Assembly: GCA_031308135.1 (NCBI GenBank) | Contig: JAHLJT010008446.1 | Coordinates: 160,437,161 to 160,501,160, forward strand | Direction of reading: 5' to 3' | Source of the DNA: Acheta domesticus | Taxonomy: Eukaryota; Arthropoda; Insecta; Orthoptera; Gryllidae | Length of the DNA stretch: 64,000 bases | Shown: piece by piece, positions 23,883 to 34,735 of the stretch | Layout: each line of letters begins with the position of its first letter | Numbering within the stretch: the stretch's first letter is position 1 | Made by a program: the position numbers and the translations under genes | The notes under the pieces: model-generated | What the model saw: only the letters and a program-made list of their open reading frames with translations | Database searches by the model: none | What the model was told of the DNA's origin: nothing

Positions 23883-24306
23883 ATGCCAAGGAGAAGACGA
23901 TCTAACATAGGTCGACAAATTCGATCAAATGTGCGACGAGCCACCTTACGTGCAAACCGTACTGCTGATAAGCGAGAGACAGATAATAATAATAGTTGTA
24001 TTGTTACGGCAGAATTGCGTTCTAGAGTGACTGAAAATGAAGCGGATAGGCTTAGAATGGAACGAGTTCTTGCACATCAAACACAACAACAGAGAGTACG
24101 ACACAAAGAAATTGAGCGATTCCCCGGGAGCAGTGCTCCTGTGATCCTGGAACGAGCAGCATACAGCTAGGATCCGGAAGTAGATTATTGTGCCGACAAA
24201 TGAGTAACAATTGGGGAAATAAAAATCATTTTTCAATATTGTAGGAGTTAAAATACAGCGGTGAATCTACTGGATTATGTTGTGCTGGTGAAGTAAAATT
24301 GTCACC
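23883..24306 (+). pseudogene. Helitron replicase N-terminus (copy H1)
   Basis: Starts MPRRRRSNIGRQIRSNVRR, an Arg-rich N-terminus usual in arthropod Helitron proteins. It continues through RVTENEADRLRMER, then (after stops) DPEVDYCADK and STGLCCAGEVKLSPL, the zinc-binding segment before the Helitron N domain. The hAT-type MITE at 24315 cuts it right after CCAGEVKLSPL. Two stops follow AAYS at 24168. The start codon at 23883 has a fair context (CACAATGCC). Confidence 0.7.
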
Positions 24307-24600
24307 ATTGGTGCCAGGGACTGAATACCGAAATAATAGCGGTAAAGGTATTTATACCGGTATAGAAATACTTTTACCTCTATTATACCTTTATTCAAAA
24401 TATCTTAAACAATATAAGACGTCAAATACCGGTATTTTTAGAGGTAATTTACCTTTATTCGACGTCTATACCGATAAAATACCTCTACTTAGAGGTATTT
24501 TACCAGTATTTTCTCATGAAAATACCGGTATTTTCATGAGAAAACACCGGTATTTCAGTATAATCATAAAGGTTTCGGAGGGGAAACATTCTGATTTTTT

Positions 24601-24685
24601 ACGCTGAGATGGCTCAGAGGAACAATTATGGACTCCGCAGAGTTTCTGACCGGGGGTCCTAGGGTTCGAGTCTCAACGTTGGCGT
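24601..24685 (+). other. tRNA-like (tRNA-derived) segment inside the MITE
   Basis: ACGCTGA at the start can pair with TTGGCGT at the end (7 bp with two G-T pairs). A box A TGGCTCAGAGG and a box B GGGTTCGAGTC are present. The anticodon and T stems pair poorly, so this is probably a tRNA-derived relic or SINE head rather than a working tRNA. Confidence 0.45.
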
Positions 24686-24761
24686 ATTTTCGTCACCAGA
24701 CATTCTACCTAGGTCGACTTCTGTTGTTGGTTGAGAGAGAATTATTATAATAGTCTGGGGA

Positions 24762-24911
24762 TGTGAAGGCGTGTTTGGGGGAGCAAACGCGCGTTTGGGG
24801 AGCGAACGCGCGTGTGGAGCCGCGAATGCGCGAGTGGGGACACGCCCGCGCGTGTGGGGGCGCGAATGCGCGTGTGGGGGCACGATTACGCGTGTGGGGG
24901 CGCGAACGCGA
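24762..24911 (+). repeat. GC-rich minisatellite, about 20-bp unit
   Basis: About seven degenerate units of the form GCGAACGCGCGTGTGGGG. It alternates CG/GT purine-pyrimidine steps with G5 runs, so Z-DNA or G-quadruplex formation is conceivable. It lies in the centre of the MITE. Confidence 0.85.
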
Positions 24912-25092
24912 CAATATTTCCATCGAAAATACCTTGTATAATACCGGTATAACCTTTATGGACGTCCATACTGGTATAGACGTCCTTTAAAGGTATTTTA
25001 CCGGTATAAAAGAATAAAGGTATTTTATACCGGTATGAAAAAATACCGGTATTTTACCGGTATTCAATACCTTTTCGGTCCCTGATTGGTGT

Positions 25093-25790
25093 CACCACCA
25101 AATCCCATACGCTCTTTAGTTTCTGGGATGGGAAATGATTATAAAAACGTATTTGGCCTACACTCAAAAATATAACAGTTGTTTTCATATGACGTCATTT
25201 GGCTATTATGCAGGACAATTTCATGCCCATTTACAAGGTATTATTCCATAACAGTATTTGATCGGGTGAAATATACTTCCTTGATGCTCCCTGGTTGGAA
25301 AAATGTTTGTAATTTATTCGCTGTTGTGGAAGATCAGATCGCAAAATGAAGTAGCCCTAACGTTGATATCATCTGGAATATCTGCGACTTTCTTAGAAGC
25401 CGAACTACATGTTCTGCCTTGAAATGACCATTGAACATCCAAGTCAACGAAACACTAGCTTGCACATCGCCAAAATCAGTGCAATGGCCAATATTCTACA
25501 GGCATACAAATTGATCGTTTGGAACGAATGCACGATGGCCCATACGAGGTCACTGGAAGCACTGGACAGAACGTTGAATTAACTTCGTGACAACCAAAAC
25601 ATTTTTGTTGTCAGGTGATCATGCTCTTGTTGTCGGGGGGATTTTCGTCAGACTCTTCCAGTTATTTCCTGATCAAGTGTTGCTGATGAACTAAACGCAT
25701 GCCTAATATCATCAAATTTGTGGCGGCACGTGAAAACACCCCAATTGACAACTAACATGCGAGTGTTTCTGCAACAAGATCAAAATGCAG
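25093..25790 (+). pseudogene. Helitron Pif1-type helicase fragment (copy H1)
   Basis: Resumes after the MITE with NSCFQMTSFG-type sequence (in shifted frames), then FLDAP with a degraded P-loop (GWKNV where GGTGKT is expected). LIVWNECTMAH is the Walker B region with Asn for the usual Asp. RSLEALDRTLN, LLSGD and VADELNACL follow, then NMRVFLQQDQNA. Frameshifts are frequent. It parallels copy H2 closely, including the deletion between MPIYK and the P-loop. Confidence 0.75.
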
Positions 25791-26035
25791 TTTCGAAGAA
25801 TTGGTTTTTCAAATTTGTTTTTCGTTGTCAAGGGCCCACAAAAGAGGGATTCTGGCTACAGCACGTGTTAGAGAAGTTTTTTCTTAATTTTCCAACTGGA
25901 TTTATCCACTTTTTCGTTACCAGGGCACGGCAATGAATTTTGTTCTGCCGAAAATCTGCCGCTTTTTGCGCAGCATTACATAACTTCCCCTATACTGCGT
26001 ATATTACTCTGTTTATACATACGTATACGGGAAAG
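25790..26035 (+). repeat. Family P tail, copy D
   Basis: Contains CAAGGGCCCACAAAAGAGGG, GGCTACAGCACGTGTTAG, and the end TACGTATACGGGAAAGTAAA shared with copy B. Only the tail is present; it replaces the Helitron 3' part. Confidence 0.7.
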
Positions 26036-26560
26036 TAAAAAGGGGTTCATGAACGAAATAAACAGTAGTGAACATAGTGTATCACCTTGACGTTTCCCGG
26101 AACTTGTTGGGATGACATCAGTCGCAGTGGTTTGAGTTGATGTTTTCCAGAGAATCTTTGTATCCAGGTAGTTATCACATGTTGCAGAAAAAGGAGGACA
26201 GGCGAGTTTATAAAGCCGAAGTACTACTAAAAGCCAAATATGGGGAAGAGAGTAGAAGACTTGTTTAGAATCCATATATGCCTTATACAAATTTCTATCC
26301 TTCTTAGACGTCCAGTTTCATACAGCCGAGTCTATTATTAGTTGTTCTTTGCAACCTTTAGAACCCTTTCTACGTCCCCTTTGCTCTTCTGATAAAATGT
26401 CGTTTTGTTCAAAATGGGTATTAATTGCGAAAGGCATAATGATCTTATACAGTGTTGGAAGATACGTGATTGGGCAATATTTAGTCGGATCCTGTGGGTT
26501 ATTAATTTCTTGGCCTGGTTTTGTATGTTTTGTAATATTGAATTTGTTTGTATCATAAAA
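25976..26560 (-). pseudogene. LINE reverse transcriptase fragment
   Basis: Minus strand, in shifted frames: NNPQDPTKYCPITYLPTLYK, EEQRGRRKGSKGCKEQLIID, YKAYMDSKQVFYSLPHIWLL and QGDTLCSLLFISFMNP. These match fingers and palm motifs 1-4 of non-LTR reverse transcriptases. Motif A keeps its Asp (YMDSK) but reads VFYSLPH in place of AFDSVPH. The phrase PITCLPTLYK with CKEQLIID is typical of proteins often labelled R2-like. The clade is not certain. Motif C (YADD) is missing because the fragment ends at family P sequence. Confidence 0.65.
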
Positions 26561-27379
26561 GCAAATATATGTATTTAGTGGTAACTATGTACAGAGGCAT
26601 TTTCACTTCGTTATTGATGCTCCTAACGCGTGTGTAGAGTGAAATGCTCTACGTTGAAATGTAAACCTGAGTATTAATTAAAAGTTTTCTGTAATAATTA
26701 GAAATATTTCAAATAACGTGTGTAAGTAGCCGAGCGCGATTGCATCTACATTCAACAAAATCTCCGTAAGGATCATGACTGATGTGATAGCTACATACTT
26801 TGGAAGAATTAAATTACTGACTGATCGTAAATACGATCTGTGATCTACGGTCTACAAATCTCAGTGCCTTAATTAAATCTGGACATCTGTTCGATGAAGT
26901 AATAGTACAAAGGCGAAAGGCGAAAAATTGGAGGTCATGAAGAAAGTATTAAAAATTGAGAAAATTGGTCGCAGAACAATGATGAAGGTATGGGTATTCT
27001 AATTCTCTCTTGAATGAACCAATTGGCTAGTAGACAAGTGAATAATGCAAAAGAACTGTGGGAATTGTTAAAATGTCGACATTTATTAATAAACGACATA
27101 CATTTCTAAAAATATATTAGTTAATTTAAAGTTTAATTTGAAAAATTATAACTAATGTACTGTAACAGCACAGAGCTATAAGCTTCAATGAAGTAAATTT
27201 TATTAGGATAAAACGCCGTTCAGCAGAGGGGAAAATCAAATTATTTTCAAATTGAAGCCTCTGTATGCAAAATGCCAAGGAACATCCCTGCCAGGAATTG
27301 TGCACCGCCGGACAAAAATCGGCGTCCCGGGTAGTGAGGCGGCAGCTGCGTCACAGCTCTCTTGTGCACACCGCAACGC
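26561..27379. other. No recognisable gene
   Basis: AT-rich to about 27270, then GC-richer (ATCGGCGTCCCGGG) up to the Transib left end. No coding signature. Confidence 0.4.
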
Positions 27380-29610
27380 CACAGTGTGAGATTTGACGAA
27401 CCTAGTCGCTCAAAATACCCTTTTCACAACTCAACATTTAAGACGAGGCTATGAAACTAATGCCTTCTTAGATAGTGAGAGCACATGGGTGCACTGTTTG
27501 TTTATCTTTCGCAGAAGAAATATAGCCTAAAGAGAGCGGTCAAGTAGCCCCTTCGGGCAGGACGTCGTGAGCCCCGTGCAGTTGCTTTGTGCAGTGTAGA
27601 AGAAACACGTATTCACGCCTTTACTTTGCAGTTATATTGATAATTCTGACTGAATCGAATTTAGTATGGTTTGTACTTCAATTTTATATTATTTTAGGGA
27701 TATTTTCATAAAAAAATAATTTTAAAATAACACTCATAATGAAGTCTTAAAATCTCTGAATTTTCAAATTTGTAATTTTTTATTTTGTGTTATAAAATCA
27801 TCCCATGGCTTCCAGCCGTAAACTCAACAGAGATGTATTGCAGAGACTATTCTTCATGATTTTAATCACATTCCAGACGCTTCTAGTTGCTCTTTTAATC
27901 GTAATATATTATTTTCAGTGACGATGCTGCGCATTACGCGACGCGCGCTTTTCGAGGTGTGGCGCTCCAATACTGTGCAAACACGAAACGAGAAGGTGTT
28001 AGAGCATGTAACTCGACAACTAGGCTGAGGAGATACTTCAGAAGACATCCGCAAAGCACTTAAACTTGAAATTTCTAAGTTGTGTTCAAAAATTAGTGAG
28101 CCATGGAAAAACAACTGCAAGATGTGAAGTGAAATTTTTGAAACGGAACGAATTGTGGCTTTCGAATTACAAACAAATGCATCACGATATTGAATACCAG
28201 ACGGACGAAAACATTTTTAGTGTATCATTGGTGCCTCTGCAGCTCTATTCAGACACAACAGGAGGTAAGAATATTATATGGCAAAATACACGTTAATCAT
28301 CAACTCGCTTTCGCAGGCCTATTAAAATCAGTTACATAAAAGAAACCCAATCTGTAATTAGGAAGGGAAGGGAAGCGTTCGCTCTCAAATAGAAGAGCTA
28401 GTGCCTACAAGATATTCCGTGACAGAAACAGAAACTATTCTAGTTACGCACTAACTTGTGTGCACAATGGTTGATGGCAAGGTCTGCAGTAGTTTATCGC
28501 AGTACATTTCATCACAGAAGTGTTACATTTGCGATGCAGCACCTAAAGAAACGAATGCTGTGGATTGTTCAAAACATAAACAGATCAATCCAAGTGTGTT
28601 GGAATTTGGCTTATCACCTTTACATACCATGATTCGATTTTTTGAATGTCTTCTACACAGTACTTACCGCTTGGAAGTAAAAAGTTGGGCAATTAAGAAT
28701 GATGAAGACAAGAAAATTGTAGAAGCAAGGAAAAGATACACCCAGCAGCGATTTCAGAATTAGTTGGGCTTAATTATTGACAGGCCGAAGAAGGGATATG
28801 TAATGACGGCAATACTGCCTGGAGATTTTTCAAAAATGAAGCTTTAAGCGCTGCTATTACTGGAATCCATGAGGATTTAATTCACAAATGTAGAATAATT
28901 CTGGAAACTCTTGCCTGTGGTCATGAAATTGATAAGTCAAATTTCGGCACATATGTTAAAGACACAAAAGAACTTTACTTGAAACATTATAATTGGTACT
29001 ACATGCCAGCATCTGTGCATGAAGTTCTTGTTCATGGTGCAGAGGTAATTGACAGCAATATTCTGCCAATCGGGCCACTGTCGGAGGAAGCACAAGAAGC
29101 GCGTAACAAAGACTACAGACGTTTTAGAGAATGTTTCTCACGGTAATCTTCGAGAGTGAATACGAACATTGATCTGCTTCACAGACTCTTATTGTCATCT
29201 GATCCTTTCATCAGCAGCGTCAGAAAATCGCCAAAAGCAGTCACCAGAAATTTCGGATGAAGCGAAACAGTTATTGTGCTTCGACAATATTCACGGGTTG
29301 CCAAGTACATCATAATAGAGCCAAATAATATTACTTTATATTGTGTAAATAGTCACTGAATCATGTTTTTTTTGTACGAACATTTCTGAGTGAATTTTTT
29401 TAATTATCTATCTCCCGAGACGAGAGGTTTTCATTTTTTCTGTTAATCAACCGGAATTGAACCAGAACCCTCTACATGCGGGCTTCGCCGTCATCAGAGA
29501 TGATCAATCATCTTTAGGTAAGTATGTGTGCAAAGTTTCGTTAAAATAAAATGAACAGTTTGCAAGAAAATAATTTTTGAGCGGCTAGCATCCCGAAATC
29601 ACACAATATG
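27380..29610 (+). mobile_element. Transib-superfamily DNA transposon (RAG1-core relative), decayed
   Basis: The left end reads CACAGTGTGAGATTT and the inverted right end CATATTGTGTGATTT, followed in both by CTAG-CGCTCAAAA at matching distance. The left heptamer CACAGTG equals the RAG recombination-signal heptamer, and Transib termini are known to resemble it. The element is about 2.23 kb and holds one plus-strand transposase remnant. The expected 5-bp GC-rich target duplication is not clearly preserved (flanks ACGC/C and G/CGCC). Confidence 0.75.
27900..29310 (+). pseudogene. Transib transposase, RAG1-core homologue, inactive
   Basis: Recognisable order: EISKLCSKI, SNYKQMHHDIEYQTDENIFS, VSLVPLQLYSD with IIWQNTR, RRPIKI, QIEELVPTR, CTMVDGKVCSSLS (second catalytic Asp at 28473-28475), KCYICDAAPKETN (zinc Cys pair), FGLSPLHTMIRFFECLLHST, ISQ-type helix, and LPIGPLSEEAQEARNKDYRR (29070-29130), the block that carries the catalytic Glu and corresponds to RAG1 Glu962. 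The first catalytic block (GCDG in relatives) seems collapsed by a small deletion near 28155. Several stops and frameshifts follow 28760. The final part matches the usual end at LLSSDPFIS. Confidence 0.75.
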
Positions 29611-30369
29611 CGCCGCAGGGAGTGCCGTAACGTCAACGCGTAGGGATGCGGGTGGTTGAGCGAGGCAGAGCGAGGCAGAGCGAGGCGTCAGGGCCATTTC
29701 AAGAGGGCATCTCTAGGTGGCGCCAGCAACCGGGGAGGGCACAAGTCACAGGACCTGAGAACGGGTCGTGATGGGTGGGAAGCCACAGCGTCACGTGCGT
29801 GGGAGAGGGCTCGCGAACCCTTAAATACCGGAGAACGCGCTTCTCCGGTCTTCTTATTCGAGTTTTTCCTCCGTGCTACTTCCGATTCGAAATTTCCACC
29901 AGAAAGCGGATTTTCAGGCGTCCACCGGCCTGCATTATTTTCAAAGTCGCCGGTATAGACCGGGAGCCAGCAAGAAAATGGACGTATGATAAGCTCAAAG
30001 CTAAAAGTTTTTGAGAAGTTAGCCAGTGTTATGAGGAACAAGGAAACGCATGTATGGCGGCCTGTAGGTGTCGGCGTTGCGCTGCGCAATTTTTTTAATA
30101 CGTCGAAAAAAATCGGCCATTGGAGAATGAGTACATAGTTGTATATTGTTCGTGTTTCTAGTTGTATATTGTTCGTCAGATATCCAAAGTGTGAAGGAGT
30201 TGTATGCCATACTTAAGCAGCATCTCGAACTGTCCGCCATACTGAATTAAATGTGTCATTTTTTATGCCCGCTTGGATTACGACCTCAAAGCTATTTTTG
30301 TTGTCTTATGGTAGAAAATTCTTTTTCATTGCCGATTATGACCACGCCATACCGTTGCGGCGTCTCTAA
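29611..30369. other. GC-rich spacer with promoter-like signals, no gene assigned
   Basis: Contains a threefold GAGGCAGAGC repeat (29663-29690), TTAAATA at 29821 followed by hairpin arms CCGGAGAA/TTCTCCGG (29828-29848), then a pyrimidine-rich TTCTTATTCGAG. This could be a promoter, for instance of the LINE downstream or of an LTR relic. Overlapping frames on both strands in this CpG-rich stretch lack motifs. Confidence 0.35.
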
Positions 30370-30405
30370 GTAATCCATGTATGATAGGGACACACCTGAG
30401 ACAAA

Positions 30406-32995
30406 TTGTTCTCGTGTGTACGCGCTAATTCACCGCCGGAGAAAACGAGTGATGTCGCTGCGCCCACACGCATCTGCGGGAGCCTGGACAATTGGACGTG
30501 CCCGCCACTCTTCCGGACAAACTATCCGGACGGTACAGCACATGGAGGAACAGCGGTACTTGTTCGGGAAAAAATTAAACATTACTTAAATTCTCAATTT
30601 AGTACCCCGTATTTGCAGGCAACATCCATTCAAGTAAGCGATGCATTCGGAACATTGAATATTGCAGCAATATTTTGCTCCCCGACACATAAAATTCAGA
30701 GTTCACAATTAGCAAGCTTCTTCAGAGCACTTGGACCAAGATTTATTTCCGGCGGTGACTACAATTCTAAACATCCTTTGTGAGGTTCCAGACTAACCTC
30801 TCCGAAAGGTAAATCTCTATATGAAACTGTAATAAACGAAAGTTTATCCACATACTCTTCTGGCAAACCAACTTATTGGCCGACAGACACTAATAAAATT
30901 CCTGATGTATTAGATCTCTTTATCGCAAAGGGAGTAAACCAAAGTTACATTCGCACCTACTGGTCACAAGATCTGTCGTCTGATCACTCACCAGTTCTAC
31001 TAGTCATCAGCTCATTCATTATTGAAGACAGCAAGCAAGCCCCAATCCACAACAACAGAACAGATTGGAAATATTTCTCAGCATGGCTAACTAATAACAG
31101 CACTGCTAATCTACATTGAAAACGGCTTTCGACATAAATGAAGCTATGGAACATGTAACCAGTCAACATCATCAAGCTGCATGGTATTCTACACCAGAAA
31201 TGAAGCAAAACAAAAACTAAACATCCCACAAGCAATAAGAGGAAAGGTGATGGCGGAACCTAAATTAAAAAACAATGGCAAATCACTAAGGACCCAGCAG
31301 CCAAAAGAAGACTAAATTCAGCTTACAAGATTGATTCCGAATGCAAATTCTGAGTATTTTCTTGGGAAAACTACAAAATGCTTGAAGAGACCGATGCAAC
31401 CTAACCTCCCATCAGAAAAACCGACGGTACATGGACTAAAACCGACGAAGAGAAAACGGAATTCTTCGCCTCCCATTTCTCTAACGTCTTTCAACCATTT
31501 CCTTCACAAATATCTGCAACAGAAGAGAAAGAAATTTACAACTTCTTAGAATCACAATTGCAACTAGCTCCCCAAATCAAACCTCTAAGTGCTCGAGAAG
31601 TTGAAACAGCAATGAAGAACTTACCAACTAAAAAACCTCCCGGATACGACATGATTTCAACAATTCTACGCCATCTACCGAGAAAATTGATAGCTTCGCT
31701 TACCTCCATCTTCAATGTCATTCTAAGACTAGGGAACTTCCCTGAACAATGGAATATAGATCAAATAATAGTCATCCCTAAACCCGGCAAACCAATGAAC
31801 GACGTTGTATCATACAGACGTATTAGTATATTACCAATACGTATTTTTTTGAAAAGTTGCTTCTGTCACGCTTGAATCCACTTCTACAAGAAAAGGAAAT
31901 AATACATCATCAGTTTGGGTTCAGACAAGGGCATTCGACTGTAGAACAAATTCATCGAATAGTAAAAGAAATTCACGAATCGCTAGAAAATAAAGAATAT
32001 TGCTCTGCTGTATTCCTCGACCTAAGCCAGGCTTTCGACAAGGTCTGGCACCCAGGTCTCTTGTACAAAGTTAAGAAAATCTACCGTATCCTTACTATCA
32101 ATTATTAAAATCATATCTCACAGAGAGATACTTTCAAATAAAATTTAACGGCGAAATATCAGAACTTATTCCTATAAATTCAGGAGTGGTTCCTCAGGGA
32201 AGTGTGCTTGCACCTTTCCTTTACTCACTTTATACTGCCGACATTCCAACATCAGTAAACGCATTGACAGCAACCTACGCGGACGACACAGGTATCTTAG
32301 CTCGACACGAAGATCCAGCAGAAGCATCTCGTCTCGTGGAAGAACATCTGCAATCCATCCAGAAGTGGCAGAAACGCTAGCGCCTCAAGATCAACGACAA
32401 GAAGTCTGTCCAAGTCACCTTCAGTCTGAAGCAGGAAACATGTCCACCTATAAAAATCGGATCTCAACCTCAAAAATTCCTCAAAACGATTCGGCAAAAT
32501 AGTTTGGACTTACTCTGGACAGAAGACTCACGTGGAAACATTTCCAGTTTGAACTGTAATTGTCTATAACATCATATCAAGAATAAAAGAAAAGAATTAG
32601 ACTAAAACTTATGAGGTTAAACTGGTTACTGGGAAGAAAATAATCTTTAAGCATCACAAACAAAGTAATTGTGTACAAAGCAACATTAAAACCAGTCTAG
32701 ACATATAGCATACAACTTTGGGGAACAGTTCAAAATTCTAACATCGAAATATTACAACGCTTTCAGTCAATAGCTTTATGAAAATTTGTAAATGCCCCGT
32801 GGAACGTAAAGAATGCAACAATACACAAAGACTTACAGCTCCCAACAATAAAAGAAGAAATCAACAGCACCAGTGCAAAATATCTACGACTGCATAACCA
32901 TTCAAATATTCTAGCCATCAACTTATTAGACAATAGTGACACTACCAGATGACTTCAACAACAACATCCTCTAGACTTTGCATATCGACTGTAAA
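30406..32995 (+). pseudogene. Jockey ORF2: endonuclease and reverse transcriptase, frameshifted
   Basis: Endonuclease: HGGTAVLVREKIKHY, SGGDYNSKH (where GDYNAKH is usual), GSRLTSPKGKSLYE, KPTYWPTDTNKIPDVLDLFI, SSDHSPVLL. Reverse transcriptase: KKPPGYDMIS, NFPEQWNIDQIIVIPKPGKP, HHQFGFRQGHSTVEQIHRI, AVFLDLSQAFDKVWHPGLLY, VPQGSVLAPFLYSLY, and an intact ATYADDTGILA (32270-32300). The C-terminal part has NAPWNVKNATIHKDLQLP and HNSNILAINLLDNSDTTR-like sequence. Catalytic Asp residues are kept, but stops and frameshifts near 30783, 31120, 31850, 32080 and 32380 make it inactive. Confidence 0.85.
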
Positions 32996-33194
32996 TCGTT
33001 CATGTCAGAAATTTGGTTCCATGTATAAATATCCATTATTGTATATTTATCAAATATGTATATGCTGCTTGTTAATTATTAATAATGTAACATTAGTGGA
33101 GTACGGTCAATGGACTTTAGTCTTCTCAAGTACTAATTTACAGAACATTTATGCTATTTTGCCAAATATTTGTGTACAAACAATTTGCAAAATA

Positions 33195-33207
33195 ATATAT
33201 ATATATG

Positions 33208-33266
<59 letters not shown>
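33195..33266. repeat. (TA)n microsatellite at LINE 3' end
   Basis: About 35 TA units directly before the A-rich end of the Jockey copy; probably grown from the LINE tail. Confidence 0.95.
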
Positions 33267-33272
<6 letters not shown>

Positions 33273-33329
33273 TAAAACAATAATCGGGAACGGTAGACAA
33301 AAATAAAGGCATTTATCAACAGATCAACT

Positions 33330-33470
33330 TGTTTCAGCATGGGAGGAAGATTTTGACCTTCCTGGGCACAATCCTAAAGTTGATGAAATGTCAGAAAAGG
33401 AAAACATAGATGATCTTCTGGAGGAAAAAGAAGTAGAAAAAGAACTAGTGGTGCTACAGACCTAGTGGTG
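33330..33470 (+). other. Unassigned acidic coding-like fragment
   Basis: One frame reads DQLVSAWEEDFDLPGHNPK then DEMSEKENIDDLLEEKEVE and ends at a stop near 33464. The strongly acidic, regular composition looks like a real protein tail, perhaps of a transposase, but I do not recognise it. Confidence 0.25.
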
Positions 33471-33539
33471 AAACAGAACTAGTGGGACAAACTTTCCAGT
33501 ATTAGTTTTCTATTTCCTTCAGTCTCGACTAGTAATTCG

Positions 33540-34735
33540 GAATTGCCACATACTTGTGCCAGCTGACATCTATCGCCATCCAAAGTACATTTTTTTGACA
33601 TTTTCTTAATTTTTCGGTTTCCTAAAGGTAGAACGGAAATATTAATTTTAGAATATTAAAGAAGAGTCAAACCTCGTCCTAAATGGAAATTTTCTTTAAA
33701 AAATTTGGCGCCGTTTTAAAAAATGGCCTTTAAGCGCTACCAAAAGTGCCAAATTTGAAGCTCTATTCGCAGAAAAATTTTGGGTTTACGAAACACTTCA
33801 TTTAAAGTCATTTGAAGAACTTTAACCTACAAATACAATAGTGTTTACAAATTGCTGGTAATGTGCATATTAACGGTGGGAAGATCTTTTAAAAAAATTA
33901 CATTGATGTAATTTTTGGAAATACAAAATATACCCCAAATTGAACTTAACGTCATATTAAAGAGTACAATTAGCATTATCCGTTCGAAAAGTTTGAAGAG
34001 AAATTTGGAGCCATTTTTGAGAAAATGGCGTTTGAGCGTTTCTGAAAATGCGGAATTTTGAGCTGAGCACAGAAAATGGTTGAGCACTCGAGAAACTTTA
34101 CTTGACATTTATTAAAGCACATGTACTCATTAAATAATAATGTAAACAAATCGCCGCTAATGTAAATATTAATGACGTGAGAGACAACTAAAAAAATTAC
34201 ACGTTCGTAATTTTTGGAAAACCAAAGAATAGAACAATATGGGTTTTTCTCAGCTCATAAAATACATTAGGCACTATACCTATCAAAAGTTTAAAGAAAA
34301 AATTTCGAGCCATTTTTGAGAAAATTTTGAAAATGTCCGGGGGCCTTCATGTAAAGTATCCCCAAATTTTACAGAATATTTTCAAAATCTCAAAGCTTCG
34401 ACTAGAACCAGATCGACCGGGGAAAATCCGTTTTGGAAGAAATCGTATGTATGGTTTAGGCGCTAGCAGTGTTCACAGACGGACGGACAGACGGACGTTT
34501 TCCTTTCAATCGGTTTTACGGTATCAAGGACCCACAAAAGAGGGGTTCTGGCTACACCACATGTTAGGGGATTTTTTTTCTTAATTTAGCAACTGGTTTT
34601 ATCCAGTTTTTCGTTATCAGCGCCCGGCAACGAATTTTTTTCTGGCGAAAATTGCCATTTTTTCGCGCATTACATAACTTTCCCTATACTACAAATATCA
34701 CTCCGTGTATACGTACGTATACGGGAAAGTAAAAA
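33540..34735 (+). repeat. Dispersed repeat family P, copy B
   Basis: Collinear with copy A from CATCTATCGCC onward, with three body units (33696, 33985, 34294) instead of four. It keeps the short GACGGACGGACAGACGG stretch and the complete tail to TACGTATACGGGAAAGTAAA. Confidence 0.8.

Larger units (their letters stand above)
24315..25084. mobile_element. hAT-type non-autonomous element (MITE), 770 bp, inserted in Helitron H1
   Basis: TIRs are CAGGGACTGAA at the left and, inverted, CAGGGACCGAA at the right. The 8-bp target duplication is ATTGGTGC (24307-24314) against ATTGGTGT (25085-25092). Comparison with uninterrupted copy H2 (58650) confirms the insertion point. The interior is filled with AATACCGGTATT-like palindromes on both sides, plus a tRNA-like segment and a GC-rich minisatellite. 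No coding capacity. Confidence 0.9.
21545..25790 (+). mobile_element. Helitron remnant H1 (Rep domain deleted), carrying two nested transposons
   Basis: The 5' part shows CTCTCTCCAC(TA)n and, after the Tc1 insertion, TTAGTCTCGCTAAAACTCGA and CTGGACCGATTTGGCTAATT, leader sequence I associate with insect Helitrons. The protein start is at 23883 and the helicase remains at 25093-25790. The segment between the CCAG-type zinc region and the helicase P-loop is missing, exactly as in copy H2, so the catalytic HUH (Rep) domain is absent. A Tc1 element sits in the leader and a hAT-type MITE in the frame. The 3' end is replaced by family P tail sequence. Confidence 0.75.
30377..33290 (+). mobile_element. 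Jockey-clade LINE, 5' truncated, with (TA)n-rich 3' tail
   Basis: ORF2 runs from the endonuclease to the end of the C-terminal domain at about 32995. A 3' stretch and a (TA)n tail followed by ATTAAAAATAAAA come after. ORF1 is not seen. Order and motifs are those of Jockey itself. TSDs were not found. Confidence 0.8.

Noticed and set aside
29688..30089. Long minus-strand frame (133 codons) in the GC-rich spacer
   Set aside because: Overlaps plus-strand frames of similar length in CpG-rich DNA and has no domain signature; open only because of base composition.
33080..33269. Frame ending in a long YIYIYI stretch
   Set aside because: Translation of a (TA)n microsatellite. The same applies to frames at 36422-36808 and 40289-40543.
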